40,770 nt of DNA from a virus. The DNA is taken from IMG/VR virus record IMGVR_UViG_3300025526_000005, positions 1-40,770 of that record. One strand, given 5' to 3'. Under the pieces are notes generated by a model. It did not search any database. It was given only the letters and a program-made list of their open reading frames with translations, and had not been told where the DNA came from. The position numbers and the translations under genes are program-made. Positions 31,097 through 38,238 of this stretch are shown here, in pieces (the stretch's first letter is position 1; every line of letters starts with the position of its first letter).

Positions 31097-31320
31097 TCAC
31101 CCTCGCCGCCATCTTCGCTATTTTCGTCGTCACCAGCCTGACTCTCACCGCCGCTTTGGTGATCGTCCTCGGCGTGGAAGCGCACCGCGCCGCGAAGTCC
31201 ACTCCCACCGGACGGAATCCTTTCGCACGTACCAATGAGGAGCGCACCGAGACCGCGCCTGAACCCTTGAAAGTTATGCACAAACTTTCTTGCATAACTT
31301 TTGTCCCGCCAACCCGATGA
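31093..31320 (+). CDS. Small single-span membrane protein
   Basis: 75 residues, ATG overlapping the upstream stop. A strong N-terminal transmembrane helix (LAAIFAIFVVTSLTLTAALV), then a basic cytoplasmic tail rich in Thr/Arg. A perfect 11-bp inverted repeat (31270-31301) lies in its last codons. No family recognised. Phages often carry such short inner-membrane proteins to affect host physiology or exclusion. Confidence 0.65.
   Translation: MITLAAIFAIFVVTSLTLTAALVIVLGVEAHRAAKSTPTGRNPFARTNEERTETAPEPLKVMHKLSCITFVPPTR
31270..31301. promoter_or_regulatory. Perfect hairpin at the end of a membrane-protein gene
   Basis: AAAGTTATGCA (31270-31280) and its exact complement TGCATAACTTT (31291-31301) flank the 10-base loop CAAACTTTCT. 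The next gene starts 15 bases later. It is AT-rich and lies inside coding sequence. It could be an operator for a dimeric protein or an RNA hairpin that controls the next ribosome site. The loop matches the inner half of the terminal repeats (ACAAACTTTC). Confidence 0.55.
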
Positions 31321-31544
31321 ACACACCTGCCGAACAAGGAGCCCACTACGCTGCCCAACGCCAGGCTCGGCGCCGCCTCGCCTGGAATATTCGCACGGCT
31401 CAAACCGTCTCCATGATGCGCGCGGCCTCCGCGCGCGAGGAACGCGACGCTCGCCACGCTGCTGGTTACGAAACGCGCCAGGCTGCTCGCGCTGCCGAGA
31501 AATCCGCTTTAGCCGCATCTCTTGTGAATGCGGCTGATCAGTAA
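31317..31544 (+). CDS. Ala/Arg-rich helical protein
   Basis: 75 residues if started at the ATG overlapping the preceding stop (ATGA); an ATG nine codons upstream is less likely because it lies inside the hairpin. Composition is Ala, Arg and Gln with a heptad-like run (EQGAHYAAQRQARRRLAWN, ARHAAGYETRQAARAAEK). It probably forms one long amphipathic helix and may bind nucleic acid. No family recognised. Confidence 0.55.
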   Translation: MNTPAEQGAHYAAQRQARRRLAWNIRTAQTVSMMRAASAREERDARHAAGYETRQAARAAEKSALAASLVNAADQ

Positions 31545-31570
31545 AGACCACACCAAAAGGAAAATCAGTT

Positions 31571-31798
31571 ATGCACTATAAAAACGGCCGCGAGGCCAAA
31601 GTCGGCGACAAAGTGGTCGCACCGCACTATCACGGCCCATTCATCGGCACCGTGGTGAGCGCCAGCGCTGGAGCCGATACCTGCAACCTCATCGTGGTGC
31701 CGCATCCAATCCGCGAAGGCCAGAGCGCGACCGCCTCTGAATGCCTGCACGTTGACGACGCGGTCAACCAATCCCCGCCCAAACAAGAAGCAGCCTGA
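31571..31798 (+). CDS. Small SH3-like barrel protein
   Basis: 75 residues, ATG with AAAGGA upstream. It begins MHYKNGREAKVGDKVV, a phrase found in many small phage and mobile-element proteins of this size ('..NGREAK.GD.V.....G...GtV'), predicted to be a five-strand barrel. The tail is Pro/Lys/Gln-rich. The exact function of these proteins is unknown. Confidence 0.7.
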   Translation: MHYKNGREAKVGDKVVAPHYHGPFIGTVVSASAGADTCNLIVVPHPIREGQSATASECLHVDDAVNQSPPKQEAA

Positions 31799-31814
31799 CC
31801 CCCGTTTCTTGCCC

Positions 31815-31838
31815 TTGCCGCGCCCGAGCGCGCGGCAA
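31815..31838. other. GC-rich hairpin upstream of gam
   Basis: TTGCCGCGC (31815-31823) pairs perfectly with GCGCGGCAA (31830-31838) around a 6-base loop in the 81-bp gap before gam. It has no following T-run, so a classical intrinsic terminator is unlikely. It may slow or process the transcript between early and middle genes. Confidence 0.5.
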
Positions 31839-31879
31839 CGGCAGTGAACAGGCCAACAACAAAAGCAAACGAGACCAAC

Positions 31880-32464
31880 ATGAAGAAAGCAAAACCACTC
31901 CCGATCGATGAAGCCTCGACCGACTACAAGAACATGGTCGATCTCCTGGCCATCCTCACCCAGGCCTCGAACCAATTGCTTCAACTGCGCGGCTCCGCCC
32001 AGGAAGCGTTGATCGATATCATGGATGATCTGCGCGGGGATTACGCCGCGCTCCAGGAGACCGTCAGCAAAACCGAAGCCGCTATCGAAGCCGTGGCCCG
32101 GATGCACCCTGAATGGTTCAAGGCGCGCAAGAGCATCAAGACGCCCTACGGCGAAGTCGCCTTCCGCAGCTCGACCTCACTCGAAGTCGAGAACGAGGCC
32201 GCGACCATCGTCCGCATCCAGCTCGAAGCACAAAAGCTCTACCCTGGCGAGGGCGATGCCGCGATCGCCGCGCGCCGCATATACATCGAGACTTACGTGC
32301 GCCAAAAGGAATCACTCAATAAGGAAGCGCTCGAAGGGGAGAGTGACGCGTTCCTGTTCAAGCTCGGCATCAAACGCATCCCGGACGAAAGCTTCTCCGC
32401 GAAACCGGCTGTGCTTGACCTGGGCAAAGCCGTCAAGGAAGCCGTCGAACAGGAGGCCACCTAA
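31880..32464 (+). CDS. gam: Gam-like DNA-end protection protein
   Basis: 194 residues from ATG 31880; a GTG twelve codons upstream is in frame but unlikely. Helical N-terminal half (VDLLAILTQASNQLLQLRG) with a long coiled part. The core segment IKTPYGEVAFRSSTSLEV is followed by a C-terminal part with ESLNKEAL and LGIKRIPDESFSAKP. These are the signature blocks of the Mu Gam family (Ku-like fold). Gam dimers bind double-strand ends and block RecBCD-type exonucleases. The usual length (~170-195) fits. Confidence 0.85.
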   Translation: MKKAKPLPIDEASTDYKNMVDLLAILTQASNQLLQLRGSAQEALIDIMDDLRGDYAALQETVSKTEAAIEAVARMHPEWFKARKSIKTPYGEVAFRSSTSLEVENEAATIVRIQLEAQKLYPGEGDAAIAARRIYIETYVRQKESLNKEALEGESDAFLFKLGIKRIPDESFSAKPAVLDLGKAVKEAVEQEAT

Positions 32465-32472
32465 ACCCAACA

Positions 32473-32772
32473 ATGAAAGCCGAAATGCTCAACCTCCTGC
32501 ACCGGCTTGGCGCGCATCCGCTCCTCGGATCGTTCCAGGGCCTCATCATTTTTCCGGATGGCCGCGCCATGGCCTGGTTCCGGCACAACTCGCTCCCGTT
32601 TCGCAACCTCAGCGAGTTGGAACAATACGCCTATAGCGAACCGCCCTCCGCCCTGCCACCCCTGCGCCCGAATGAAAGCCAAGCCGCCCCTCCAACCGAA
32701 GCCAAAGAAACACTCGCACCAGAAACTCTTCGGCCTCAGCAACCCGGAACTCTCAGCCCTGCTCGTCCGTGA
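32473..32772 (+). CDS. Small phage protein with Pro-rich tail
   Basis: 99 residues, ATG start, 8 bases after gam. The folded part is residues ~1-55 (LNLLHRLGAHPLLGSFQGLI, FPDGRAMAWFRHNSLPF, LSELEQYAY). The remaining 45 residues are Pro/Glu/Thr-rich. Its last 101 bases overlap the next gene in another frame, and the Pro-rich composition there may be imposed by that overlap. Function unknown. Confidence 0.6.
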   Translation: MKAEMLNLLHRLGAHPLLGSFQGLIIFPDGRAMAWFRHNSLPFRNLSELEQYAYSEPPSALPPLRPNESQAAPPTEAKETLAPETLRPQQPGTLSPARP

Positions 32773-32911
32773 ATACATCGAGCAAAACGACCCGCGCGCC
32801 CTCAGCCTCCTGCGAGAAGCCTGGCCGCACATCGACTGGGACGAGGTCATCGGCCATTTCCGCGAAGTCCACTACGGCCGCAGCGGCGAACCCATCACCA
32901 TCGCCGAGTGA
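32672..32911 (+). CDS. Small acidic helical protein overlapping its neighbours
   Basis: 79 residues, ATG 32672. After a basic stretch (KPKKHSHQK) comes a well-formed helical part (LSNPELSALLVREYIEQND, SLLREAWPHIDWDEVIGHF). It overlaps the previous gene by 101 bases and its 3' half lies over the start of the DnaA-like frame. Composition marks it as the real coding frame between ~32700 and 32911. A +1 shift near its stop would join it to the DnaA-like frame. Confidence 0.6.
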   Translation: MKAKPPLQPKPKKHSHQKLFGLSNPELSALLVREYIEQNDPRALSLLREAWPHIDWDEVIGHFREVHYGRSGEPITIAE

Positions 32912-33335
32912 ATGGCGGCGGCTCCGGTCCGAAATTGCCACCCTGCAAGAACTCCTAAGTCTCTACCGCGATCGGGATCGCCTCGCCGCCGCAGTCGAGC
33001 TGAGCCCGCCCCGCGCGCGCCTGATCGATCGCGTGGAGCGCGCCGTCTGCGAAGTCTTTGATGTCACTCCCGAGGAATTGCGATCTAAGGCTAAGCCGGT
33101 CCATATCTCCGACCCGCGCCAGGTCGCAATGGCCATCTGCTACCAATTGGGACGGCACGGTGAAGTGGACGCCATTGCCCGTCATTACAATCGTGAGCGC
33201 TCCACGGTCCTCTGGGCCGTTCGCGCCGTCGCCGTCAAACTCGATATCGACCCCCACTTCCGCGCCCGCTATGACCAGGTCAAAATCCTCGCTTCACTCA
33301 CAAACTCCCAACTCCCTGATTTACCAACTCCCTGA
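32769..33335 (+). CDS. DnaA domain-IV-like DNA-binding protein, start uncertain
   Basis: The frame is open from GTG 32769 (overlapping the stop of 32473-32772), which gives 188 residues, but residues 1-47 are Ser/Thr-rich and lie over another gene. Convincing sequence begins at WRRLRSEIATLQELLSLYR (about 32913), where no ATG/GTG/TTG exists. The C-terminal part (ERAVCEVFDVTPEEL, SDPRQVAMAICYQL, RHYNRERSTVLWAVRAV) matches the C-terminal DNA-binding domain of DnaA. It could load replication proteins or compete for DnaA boxes. Either the long GTG form is made, or a +1 frameshift from 32672-32911, or an unusual start is used. Confidence 0.7.
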   Translation: MNTSSKTTRAPSASCEKPGRTSTGTRSSAISAKSTTAAAANPSPSPSEWRRLRSEIATLQELLSLYRDRDRLAAAVELSPPRARLIDRVERAVCEVFDVTPEELRSKAKPVHISDPRQVAMAICYQLGRHGEVDAIARHYNRERSTVLWAVRAVAVKLDIDPHFRARYDQVKILASLTNSQLPDLPTP

Positions 33336-33339
33336 TTCC

Positions 33340-33939
33340 ATGACTACAGCCCAACAACGCCGCCTCTACTTCCCCGCCTGGACCGCCGCCGCCCGCAACC
33401 ACGGCTGGCACAAACCGGAGGGACGAGCTCCGCGAGTCCCCTTCTTCGGCAACCCCGAACTCAACGATCTCTACCAACGCATTTGCACCATCGCCACCGA
33501 GCGCGCCGCCACTCCCCAATCCGACGATTATCGCCACGCCTGCCACATCGTCGCATTCGGTGCAGATAAATCCTCCAGCTCACTGACCAACAAAGAACTC
33601 GATCGCATCCTCGCCCTGTTCAAGCTGCTCGCCGATCCCGACGACCTCAACGCGACGCTCGCCTGGAACAACCCGCAGGAAGAACAACGCAAGCGCCTCC
33701 TCTGGTGGTTGCGCAACAAATGCGTCGAGAGCTACATCGTCCAGGTCTGCCGCGAGAAATTCGCCACCGACAATTGGGAAGCCCTCGACTTCCCCGAGCT
33801 GAGCAAGCTCCACATGACCCTGAAGAACCGCGCGCGCGCCCTGAAACCATGCCCTCCTACTCTTACTCCTCATCCTACTCCGGCCCCCTTCGTGAACGTA
33901 AACCGCGAAATGGAACTCGCCGAACCCGAACCGTTTTGA
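33340..33939 (+). CDS. gemA: GemA-like regulatory protein (DUF1018)
   Basis: 199 residues from ATG 33340. The N-terminus MTTAQQRRLYFPAWTAAAR and the second block with RLLWWLRNKCVESYIVQVC, DNWEALDFPELSKL and TLKNRARA resemble the two conserved blocks of the Mu gp16/GemA family. Those proteins alter host gene expression and superhelicity in Mu. A perfect copy of the 24-bp palindromic element (33417-33440) encodes EGRAPRVP between the blocks. The stop overlaps the next ATG. Confidence 0.65.
   Translation: MTTAQQRRLYFPAWTAAARNHGWHKPEGRAPRVPFFGNPELNDLYQRICTIATERAATPQSDDYRHACHIVAFGADKSSSSLTNKELDRILALFKLLADPDDLNATLAWNNPQEEQRKRLLWWLRNKCVESYIVQVCREKFATDNWEALDFPELSKLHMTLKNRARALKPCPPTLTPHPTPAPFVNVNREMELAEPEPF
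33417..33440 (+). repeat. Dispersed palindromic element, best copy (gemA)
   Basis: Exact core GGAGGGACGAGCTCCGCG + AGTCCC; used here as the reference. Codes for EGRAPRVP between two conserved blocks of the GemA-like protein. Confidence 0.8.
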
Positions 33940-35009
33940 TGAAACTTCTCGCGGCAGATCTCTTTTGTGGCGCTGGCGGCACAAGCACCGGTCTGGTTGA
34001 AGCCGCGCTTCAATCCGGCCACACGATGGACCTCACAGCGGTGAATCATTGGCCGGTCGCCGTGGATACCCATTCCGAAAACCATCCCGCTGCGCGCCAT
34101 CTCTGCGCTTCGCTTGATAGCCTCAATCCCCGTGCGCTTTTCCAGGAAGGCGAGCTCGACATCCTCTGGGCCTCACCTGAATGCACTCACCACAGCATCG
34201 CCCGCGGTGGAAAGCCGGTGAACGATCAAAGCCGTGCGACCGCCTGGTGCGTGGTCCGCTGGGCTGAGGCGCTGCGCCCCGCCGTGATCCTCATAGAGAA
34301 CGTGAAGGAATTCGCCAACTGGGGACCGATCGGCACCAACGGCAAACCGCTCAAACGCAAAAAGGGCGACATCTTTAAATCCTGGATCAAGGCCCTGGAA
34401 TCCATCGGCTACCGCGTCGAATGGCGCGTGCTGTGCGCGGCCGATTATGGCGATCCCACCACCCGACGCAGACTCTTCATTTACGCTGTGCGCGGGTCCG
34501 CACCGATTTGCTGGCCTGATCCATCCCACCATCACGCGGGAGAGTCCGGCCTCACCCCGTGGATACCTGCTCGCGAAATCATCGATTGGACCGATAAAGG
34601 GCGTAGCGTCTTCACCCGCGAGAAGCCTCTCGCCGAGAAAACCATGCGGCGAATCCTCATCGGCCTTGAGAAATACGGCCTCGTCGCCCAACCCTACCTC
34701 GTCAAATACTACGGCAGCGGCATCGCCAAGGACGTGCAATCGCCCCTCGACACCGTCACCACTAAACCCCGCTATGGCCTCTGCCAGCCCATCGTGGAGA
34801 TTAACGGCGAGACCTACATGGTTGATATCCTGTTTCGCATGCTCAAGCCGGCCGAGCTCGCCCAGGCCCAAGGTTTCCCTAAAGACTACCGATTCAAAGG
34901 TAATACGACCGAAGTCGTGAAGCAGATCGGCAACGCCGTCCCGAAGAATCTCGCCAAAGCCCTGGGACTTTCCGCCATCGAATTCCTCTACCCGAATTCA
35001 CGGATATGA
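33939..35009 (+). CDS. DNA (cytosine-5) methyltransferase
   Basis: 356 residues, ATG overlapping the gemA stop. Motif I DLFCGAGGTSTG (7-18). The motif IV catalytic loop is ASPECTHHS (Cys82) where most enzymes have PPCQ; this variant is known from phage enzymes. Motif VI is ILIENVKEF (E120, N121, V122), motif VIII ADYGDPTTRRRLF, and motifs IX/X LAQAQGFP and GNAVPKNLAKAL. The target-recognition region is short, so the site may be small. It probably protects phage DNA from host restriction. No cognate restriction enzyme gene is nearby. Confidence 0.92.
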   Translation: MKLLAADLFCGAGGTSTGLVEAALQSGHTMDLTAVNHWPVAVDTHSENHPAARHLCASLDSLNPRALFQEGELDILWASPECTHHSIARGGKPVNDQSRATAWCVVRWAEALRPAVILIENVKEFANWGPIGTNGKPLKRKKGDIFKSWIKALESIGYRVEWRVLCAADYGDPTTRRRLFIYAVRGSAPICWPDPSHHHAGESGLTPWIPAREIIDWTDKGRSVFTREKPLAEKTMRRILIGLEKYGLVAQPYLVKYYGSGIAKDVQSPLDTVTTKPRYGLCQPIVEINGETYMVDILFRMLKPAELAQAQGFPKDYRFKGNTTEVVKQIGNAVPKNLAKALGLSAIEFLYPNSRI

Positions 35010-35227
35010 ACCTCCTCAAAGCCAATAGCCCAAACCCCCGCCTGCGCGTTCACCTGCCCGATCCCGCACGCCCGTTGCGGAGCCTCTGCGGCGTTCATGC
35101 GACCGCCTGGCAGACTGATCTCGCTGACCCCAATTGCCAGCGCTGCGCGCAAATTCGCGCGGGACTGAGGAAGCTTTTACCCCCCCGCAGCATCCGTTCC
35201 AGTTTGATATTTAGCGCCTCAAACTAA
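35006..35227 (+). CDS. Small CxxC protein
   Basis: 73 residues, ATG overlapping the methyltransferase stop. A basic N-terminal part is followed by LCGVHATAWQTDL and NCQRCAQI, with Cys-His and CxxC spacing like a small zinc ribbon. The stop TAA is followed directly by the next ATG. Likely a zinc-binding partner in the DNA-modification cassette. No family recognised. Confidence 0.55.
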   Translation: MNLLKANSPNPRLRVHLPDPARPLRSLCGVHATAWQTDLADPNCQRCAQIRAGLRKLLPPRSIRSSLIFSASN

Positions 35228-35728
35228 ATGACTCTTACCGCCGCCAGAAAGCTCGCCGAACGCATCCAGGAGGAACTCGCTCCCCTGTGTCACGAGTGCG
35301 TGATTGCCGGGTCGATCCGCCGCCGTTGCTCCGTGGTCAATGATATCGACCTGGTCATCATTCCCCAGGACCAATACACTGTGCGCGCGCGCGTCCTGCG
35401 CAACGCCACGCCCATCCAGGATGGCCCGGTCAATCTCCTGGTCCGCCTGCAAAACGATATCCAGCTCGATATTTTCTTCGCCCGGCCGGCCACGCAGGAT
35501 CTGCTCGATAAACGGCCCACCAACCTCGGCAGCCTGATGCTGTGCCGCACCGGCAGCCGCGAGCACAATATCAAGCTCGCCACCCGCGCCGAAACCCTCG
35601 GCCTGAAATGGAGAATCTACGAAGGCCTGGTCGACCTCGAATCCGGCCTGCTCGTCGCCAGCGTCACCGAGGAAGATATGTTCCGCGCCCTCAAAATGGA
35701 TTTCATCAAACCGGAGGATCGCAAGTAG
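35228..35728 (+). CDS. Family-X DNA polymerase-like nucleotidyltransferase
   Basis: 166 residues, ATG directly after the preceding TAA. The palm domain has VIAGSIRRRC (GS at 28-29), VVNDIDLVI (D39, D41) and IQLDIFFA (D81), the three metal-binding acids of the Pol beta superfamily. Then GSLMLCRTGSREHNIKLATR and AETLGLKWRIYEGL match the thumb of PolX enzymes. The 8-kDa and fingers domains are missing; cellular PolX proteins are 330-580 residues. It could fill gaps left after transposition or act as a nucleotidyl transferase on other substrates. All catalytic residues are present. Confidence 0.88.
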   Translation: MTLTAARKLAERIQEELAPLCHECVIAGSIRRRCSVVNDIDLVIIPQDQYTVRARVLRNATPIQDGPVNLLVRLQNDIQLDIFFARPATQDLLDKRPTNLGSLMLCRTGSREHNIKLATRAETLGLKWRIYEGLVDLESGLLVASVTEEDMFRALKMDFIKPEDRK

Positions 35729-35736
35729 CGCACCCA

Positions 35737-36567
35737 ATGACCTCAACCCCGGAACTACCATTTGAGCGAGTTACGCGACCACCTCTCCGATATCACGGAG
35801 GTAAATTCCGTCTCGCGCCCTGGATCATTTCCCACCTCGATCGCGCGGAGCATCACTCCTACGTCGAAGTTTTCGGCGGCGCGGCTGGTGTCCTTCTAAG
35901 GAAGCCCCGATCCCCGATTGAGATTTACAATGACCTCGACAGCCAGGTTGTGAACCTCTTCCGCTGTTTGCGTGATGAAGCTCTCACCGCGCGTATAGTC
36001 TCCCTGCTTCACTTCACGCCGTTTAGTCGCGACGAATTCGAACTCGCGTATGTCGAGACAGAAGATCCCGCCGAAGCTGCTCGCCGATTTATTCTCCGCA
36101 CCTACATGGGACACGGCACCTCCAGTCTCGATCCTCGAGACAGCAATGGCTTCCGATCGTGTGATATCCGGGCCGGAAAATCCTATGCCAAAGAATGGCT
36201 CGGAGTGCCGCACGCCATCACCGTCGCCGCCCAACGCCTGCAGGGAGTGACGATTGAGAACCTTGACTACCGAAAGTTGATTCCGAAATTCGATGCTCCG
36301 GAAACCCTCTTCTACCTCGATCCACCATACCCGTTGAGCGCTCGCAACAACGGCGGCAAAGGCTACGTCCATGAAATGAGCGATGAAGATCATCGCCAAC
36401 TGCTCTGGCTCGCCAAGCGCGCTCGATCGCGCGTCGCCATCAGTGGATACGATTGCCCGCTTTACAATGATCACCTTCAGGAGTGGCACCGCGAAGAAAA
36501 GGCCACGACCGCCAACGGCCAGCGCGGTTCCGTCACCAGAACCGAAGTCCTTTGGTTAAACTACTGA
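35737..36567 (+). CDS. Dam-type DNA adenine-N6 methyltransferase (D12 class)
   Basis: 276 residues; start at the ATG of MTSTPELPF (35737), because the upstream extension in this frame overlaps the polymerase gene. Motif X RYHGGKFRLAPWI, motif I YVEVFGGAAGV (43-52) with IYNDLD, and catalytic DPPY (195-198). The C-terminus EVLWLNY is typical of the class. GATC-like sites are the usual target, but specificity cannot be read here. It is linked by TGATGA overlap to the ASCH gene. Likely anti-restriction or timing of phage DNA processes. Confidence 0.92.
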   Translation: MTSTPELPFERVTRPPLRYHGGKFRLAPWIISHLDRAEHHSYVEVFGGAAGVLLRKPRSPIEIYNDLDSQVVNLFRCLRDEALTARIVSLLHFTPFSRDEFELAYVETEDPAEAARRFILRTYMGHGTSSLDPRDSNGFRSCDIRAGKSYAKEWLGVPHAITVAAQRLQGVTIENLDYRKLIPKFDAPETLFYLDPPYPLSARNNGGKGYVHEMSDEDHRQLLWLAKRARSRVAISGYDCPLYNDHLQEWHREEKATTANGQRGSVTRTEVLWLNY

Positions 36568-37031
36568 TGAAAGCTATCTCCCTCCACCAGCCCTACGCCA
36601 GCGCCGTCGCCATCGGCCTCAAACGATACGAGACCCGCAGCCACCTCACCCGCATTCGCGGCCGCATCGCCATCCACGCCGCAAAACATAAATCCCGCGA
36701 TTACCGCTGCCTTTGGTATGACTTCATGGAAATCAACGAAATCCGATTCGCCTTCGAAGACACACTTGATCTCGACTACGATCTCCTTCCGTTCGGTGCC
36801 ATTATCGCCACCGCTGAACTTGTCCATTGCCAGCCGATCCCATCCATAGCCGAACTGCGCCGCCTCGGTTTGAGCGATACCGAACTCACCCTTGGCCACT
36901 ATGGCCCTGGCCGATTCATGTGGCGACTCGGCAACGTCCGCCTCCTCCATGAACCCCTCCCATTCAAGGCCCGCCAAAGCTGGTTTGATGTCCCGAGCGA
37001 TCTCCTTATCCACCATGTCTTCGCTGAATGA
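36567..37031 (+). CDS. ASCH-domain protein
   Basis: 154 residues, ATG overlapping the Dam stop. The start MKAISLHQPYASAVAIGLKR with YETRS and RGRIAIHAAK is the ASCH domain signature (PUA-like fold, first block 'Qpw..li..G.K..E.R'). A later block with GAIIATAELVHC and WRLGNVRLL also fits. ASCH proteins bind RNA or modified nucleotides, and some are nucleases or amidohydrolases. Beside two DNA methyltransferases it may read or remove a modified base. Confidence 0.85.
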   Translation: MKAISLHQPYASAVAIGLKRYETRSHLTRIRGRIAIHAAKHKSRDYRCLWYDFMEINEIRFAFEDTLDLDYDLLPFGAIIATAELVHCQPIPSIAELRRLGLSDTELTLGHYGPGRFMWRLGNVRLLHEPLPFKARQSWFDVPSDLLIHHVFAE

Positions 37032-37387
37032 AAACCGAACAACTCCCCTTGCTCCCGACCGCGCCCGAGGCACCGCGCGACCAGGATGTCGAATGGCTGG
37101 AATGCTACCTGCAAGAGCACCATGAATGGTTTACCGCGGTCATGCTGCTCGACGCCCTCACCGGTCTGGCGGGCGCCACCCATACCGACGATAAAAAGCG
37201 CCAGATCCGCGCCCTCGCGCAAGCCAGCCCCTGGATCATCAGCGGCCAGAAAGGCTACAAACACCTCAAGCACGCCACCCCGCAAGAGATCACCCACTTT
37301 GTCCACTGGATGGAAAGCCAGGCCCGCGAAATGACCCGCCGCGCCGAATCCATCCGAAAAAACGCCCACAAAATCATTGGATCATGA
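37028..37387 (+). CDS. Conserved-looking helical protein (winged-helix-like)
   Basis: 119 residues, ATG overlapping the ASCH stop. A helix rich in Trp/Glu (VEWLECYLQEHHEWFTAVML) is followed by KKRQIRALAQASPWIISG and a positively charged patch (GQKGYKHLKH), the pattern of a small winged helix with a wing. The C-terminal helix is basic. No family assigned; a role in DNA binding is likely. Confidence 0.6.
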   Translation: MKTEQLPLLPTAPEAPRDQDVEWLECYLQEHHEWFTAVMLLDALTGLAGATHTDDKKRQIRALAQASPWIISGQKGYKHLKHATPQEITHFVHWMESQAREMTRRAESIRKNAHKIIGS

Positions 37388-37436
37388 CCCTTTCTTATCA
37401 TCTTTACTTGGTTCCGCAGCTCCAGAGACTGAAGGG

Positions 37437-38237
37437 ATGCAAAAGCTCAAGAAGGTATTTAGCTGGCTTATGGAACAAGTCGCACAAGCTATCATCGCCC
37501 CGGTTTTGGGTGCCATTGCAGTTGGTGCCCCAATTATGACTCGGAGCTATTTCTCGAGCCTTGGGCTCGCGGGCGCGTATCTGATGGTCTTGCTCGTATT
37601 CTTCGTTCTATGCCTCATCGTCGGGTTGACCTTTCCCAAAAACGCTAGCCCAAGGTCAGGAAAGAACGCGAAGTCTCGATCGCGAAACACTTCCTCCGCG
37701 TTACCCTCAACGACGAAGACTTGGCTACCTCTTTTAGCTTCCTGGGTCGTTGCACTTTTAATCCTTTTAGCATTTCCATTCATTTACTCAAACTATCCAG
37801 GACGGCCTTACAGGACACACCCAAACGATATTCGGATGCCGATCGCATCCGCCTTCGATTTAAAAGATTCTGTCGTCGAGAAAAAGACGGTTTTTCCAAA
37901 CCGGATTCCGATGACACTGACTAGGCTCCAAGGTGTGGCTGAGCCAACTTACCTTATCAGCGATAAAACCTTTATTGATTGTGATTTTTTTGGTCCAGAT
38001 ACCATTCTTATGGATGGTCCGAGAACAGCGTTTCAAGACTCGTTCATTGCCCGTCCACCCAACCCTTTAATCTCTATTGAATCGTACATTCTCTCAAGCG
38101 CGGCTCCTCTCACTATTGGGCCCTTACCGTTTGTTAACTGCGGATTCATCCGTTGTCGGTTTGCTGGAATAAGTTTTACTGGATCGCCTGCGACTCTTGA
38201 AAAATTCCGAAAGACCATGCCCCTGAAGGTGAACTGA
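37437..38237 (+). CDS. Three-span membrane protein, probable accessory (moron) gene
   Basis: 266 residues from ATG 37437; a TTG at 37377 gives 20 more. Hydrophobic helices are IIAPVLGAIAVGAPIM, LGLAGAYLMVLLVFFVLCLIV and WLPLLASWVVALLILLAFPF. The last ~130 residues are beta-rich with short C/F repeats (FIDCDFF, FVNCGFIRCRFAGISFTG) like a pentapeptide or beta-helix fragment. Base composition is clearly more AT-rich than its neighbours and codon use differs, so it was probably acquired separately. Placed between DNA-modification and MuF genes; possible exclusion or defence role. Confidence 0.7.
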   Translation: MQKLKKVFSWLMEQVAQAIIAPVLGAIAVGAPIMTRSYFSSLGLAGAYLMVLLVFFVLCLIVGLTFPKNASPRSGKNAKSRSRNTSSALPSTTKTWLPLLASWVVALLILLAFPFIYSNYPGRPYRTHPNDIRMPIASAFDLKDSVVEKKTVFPNRIPMTLTRLQGVAEPTYLISDKTFIDCDFFGPDTILMDGPRTAFQDSFIARPPNPLISIESYILSSAAPLTIGPLPFVNCGFIRCRFAGISFTGSPATLEKFRKTMPLKVN

Positions 38238-38238
38238 A

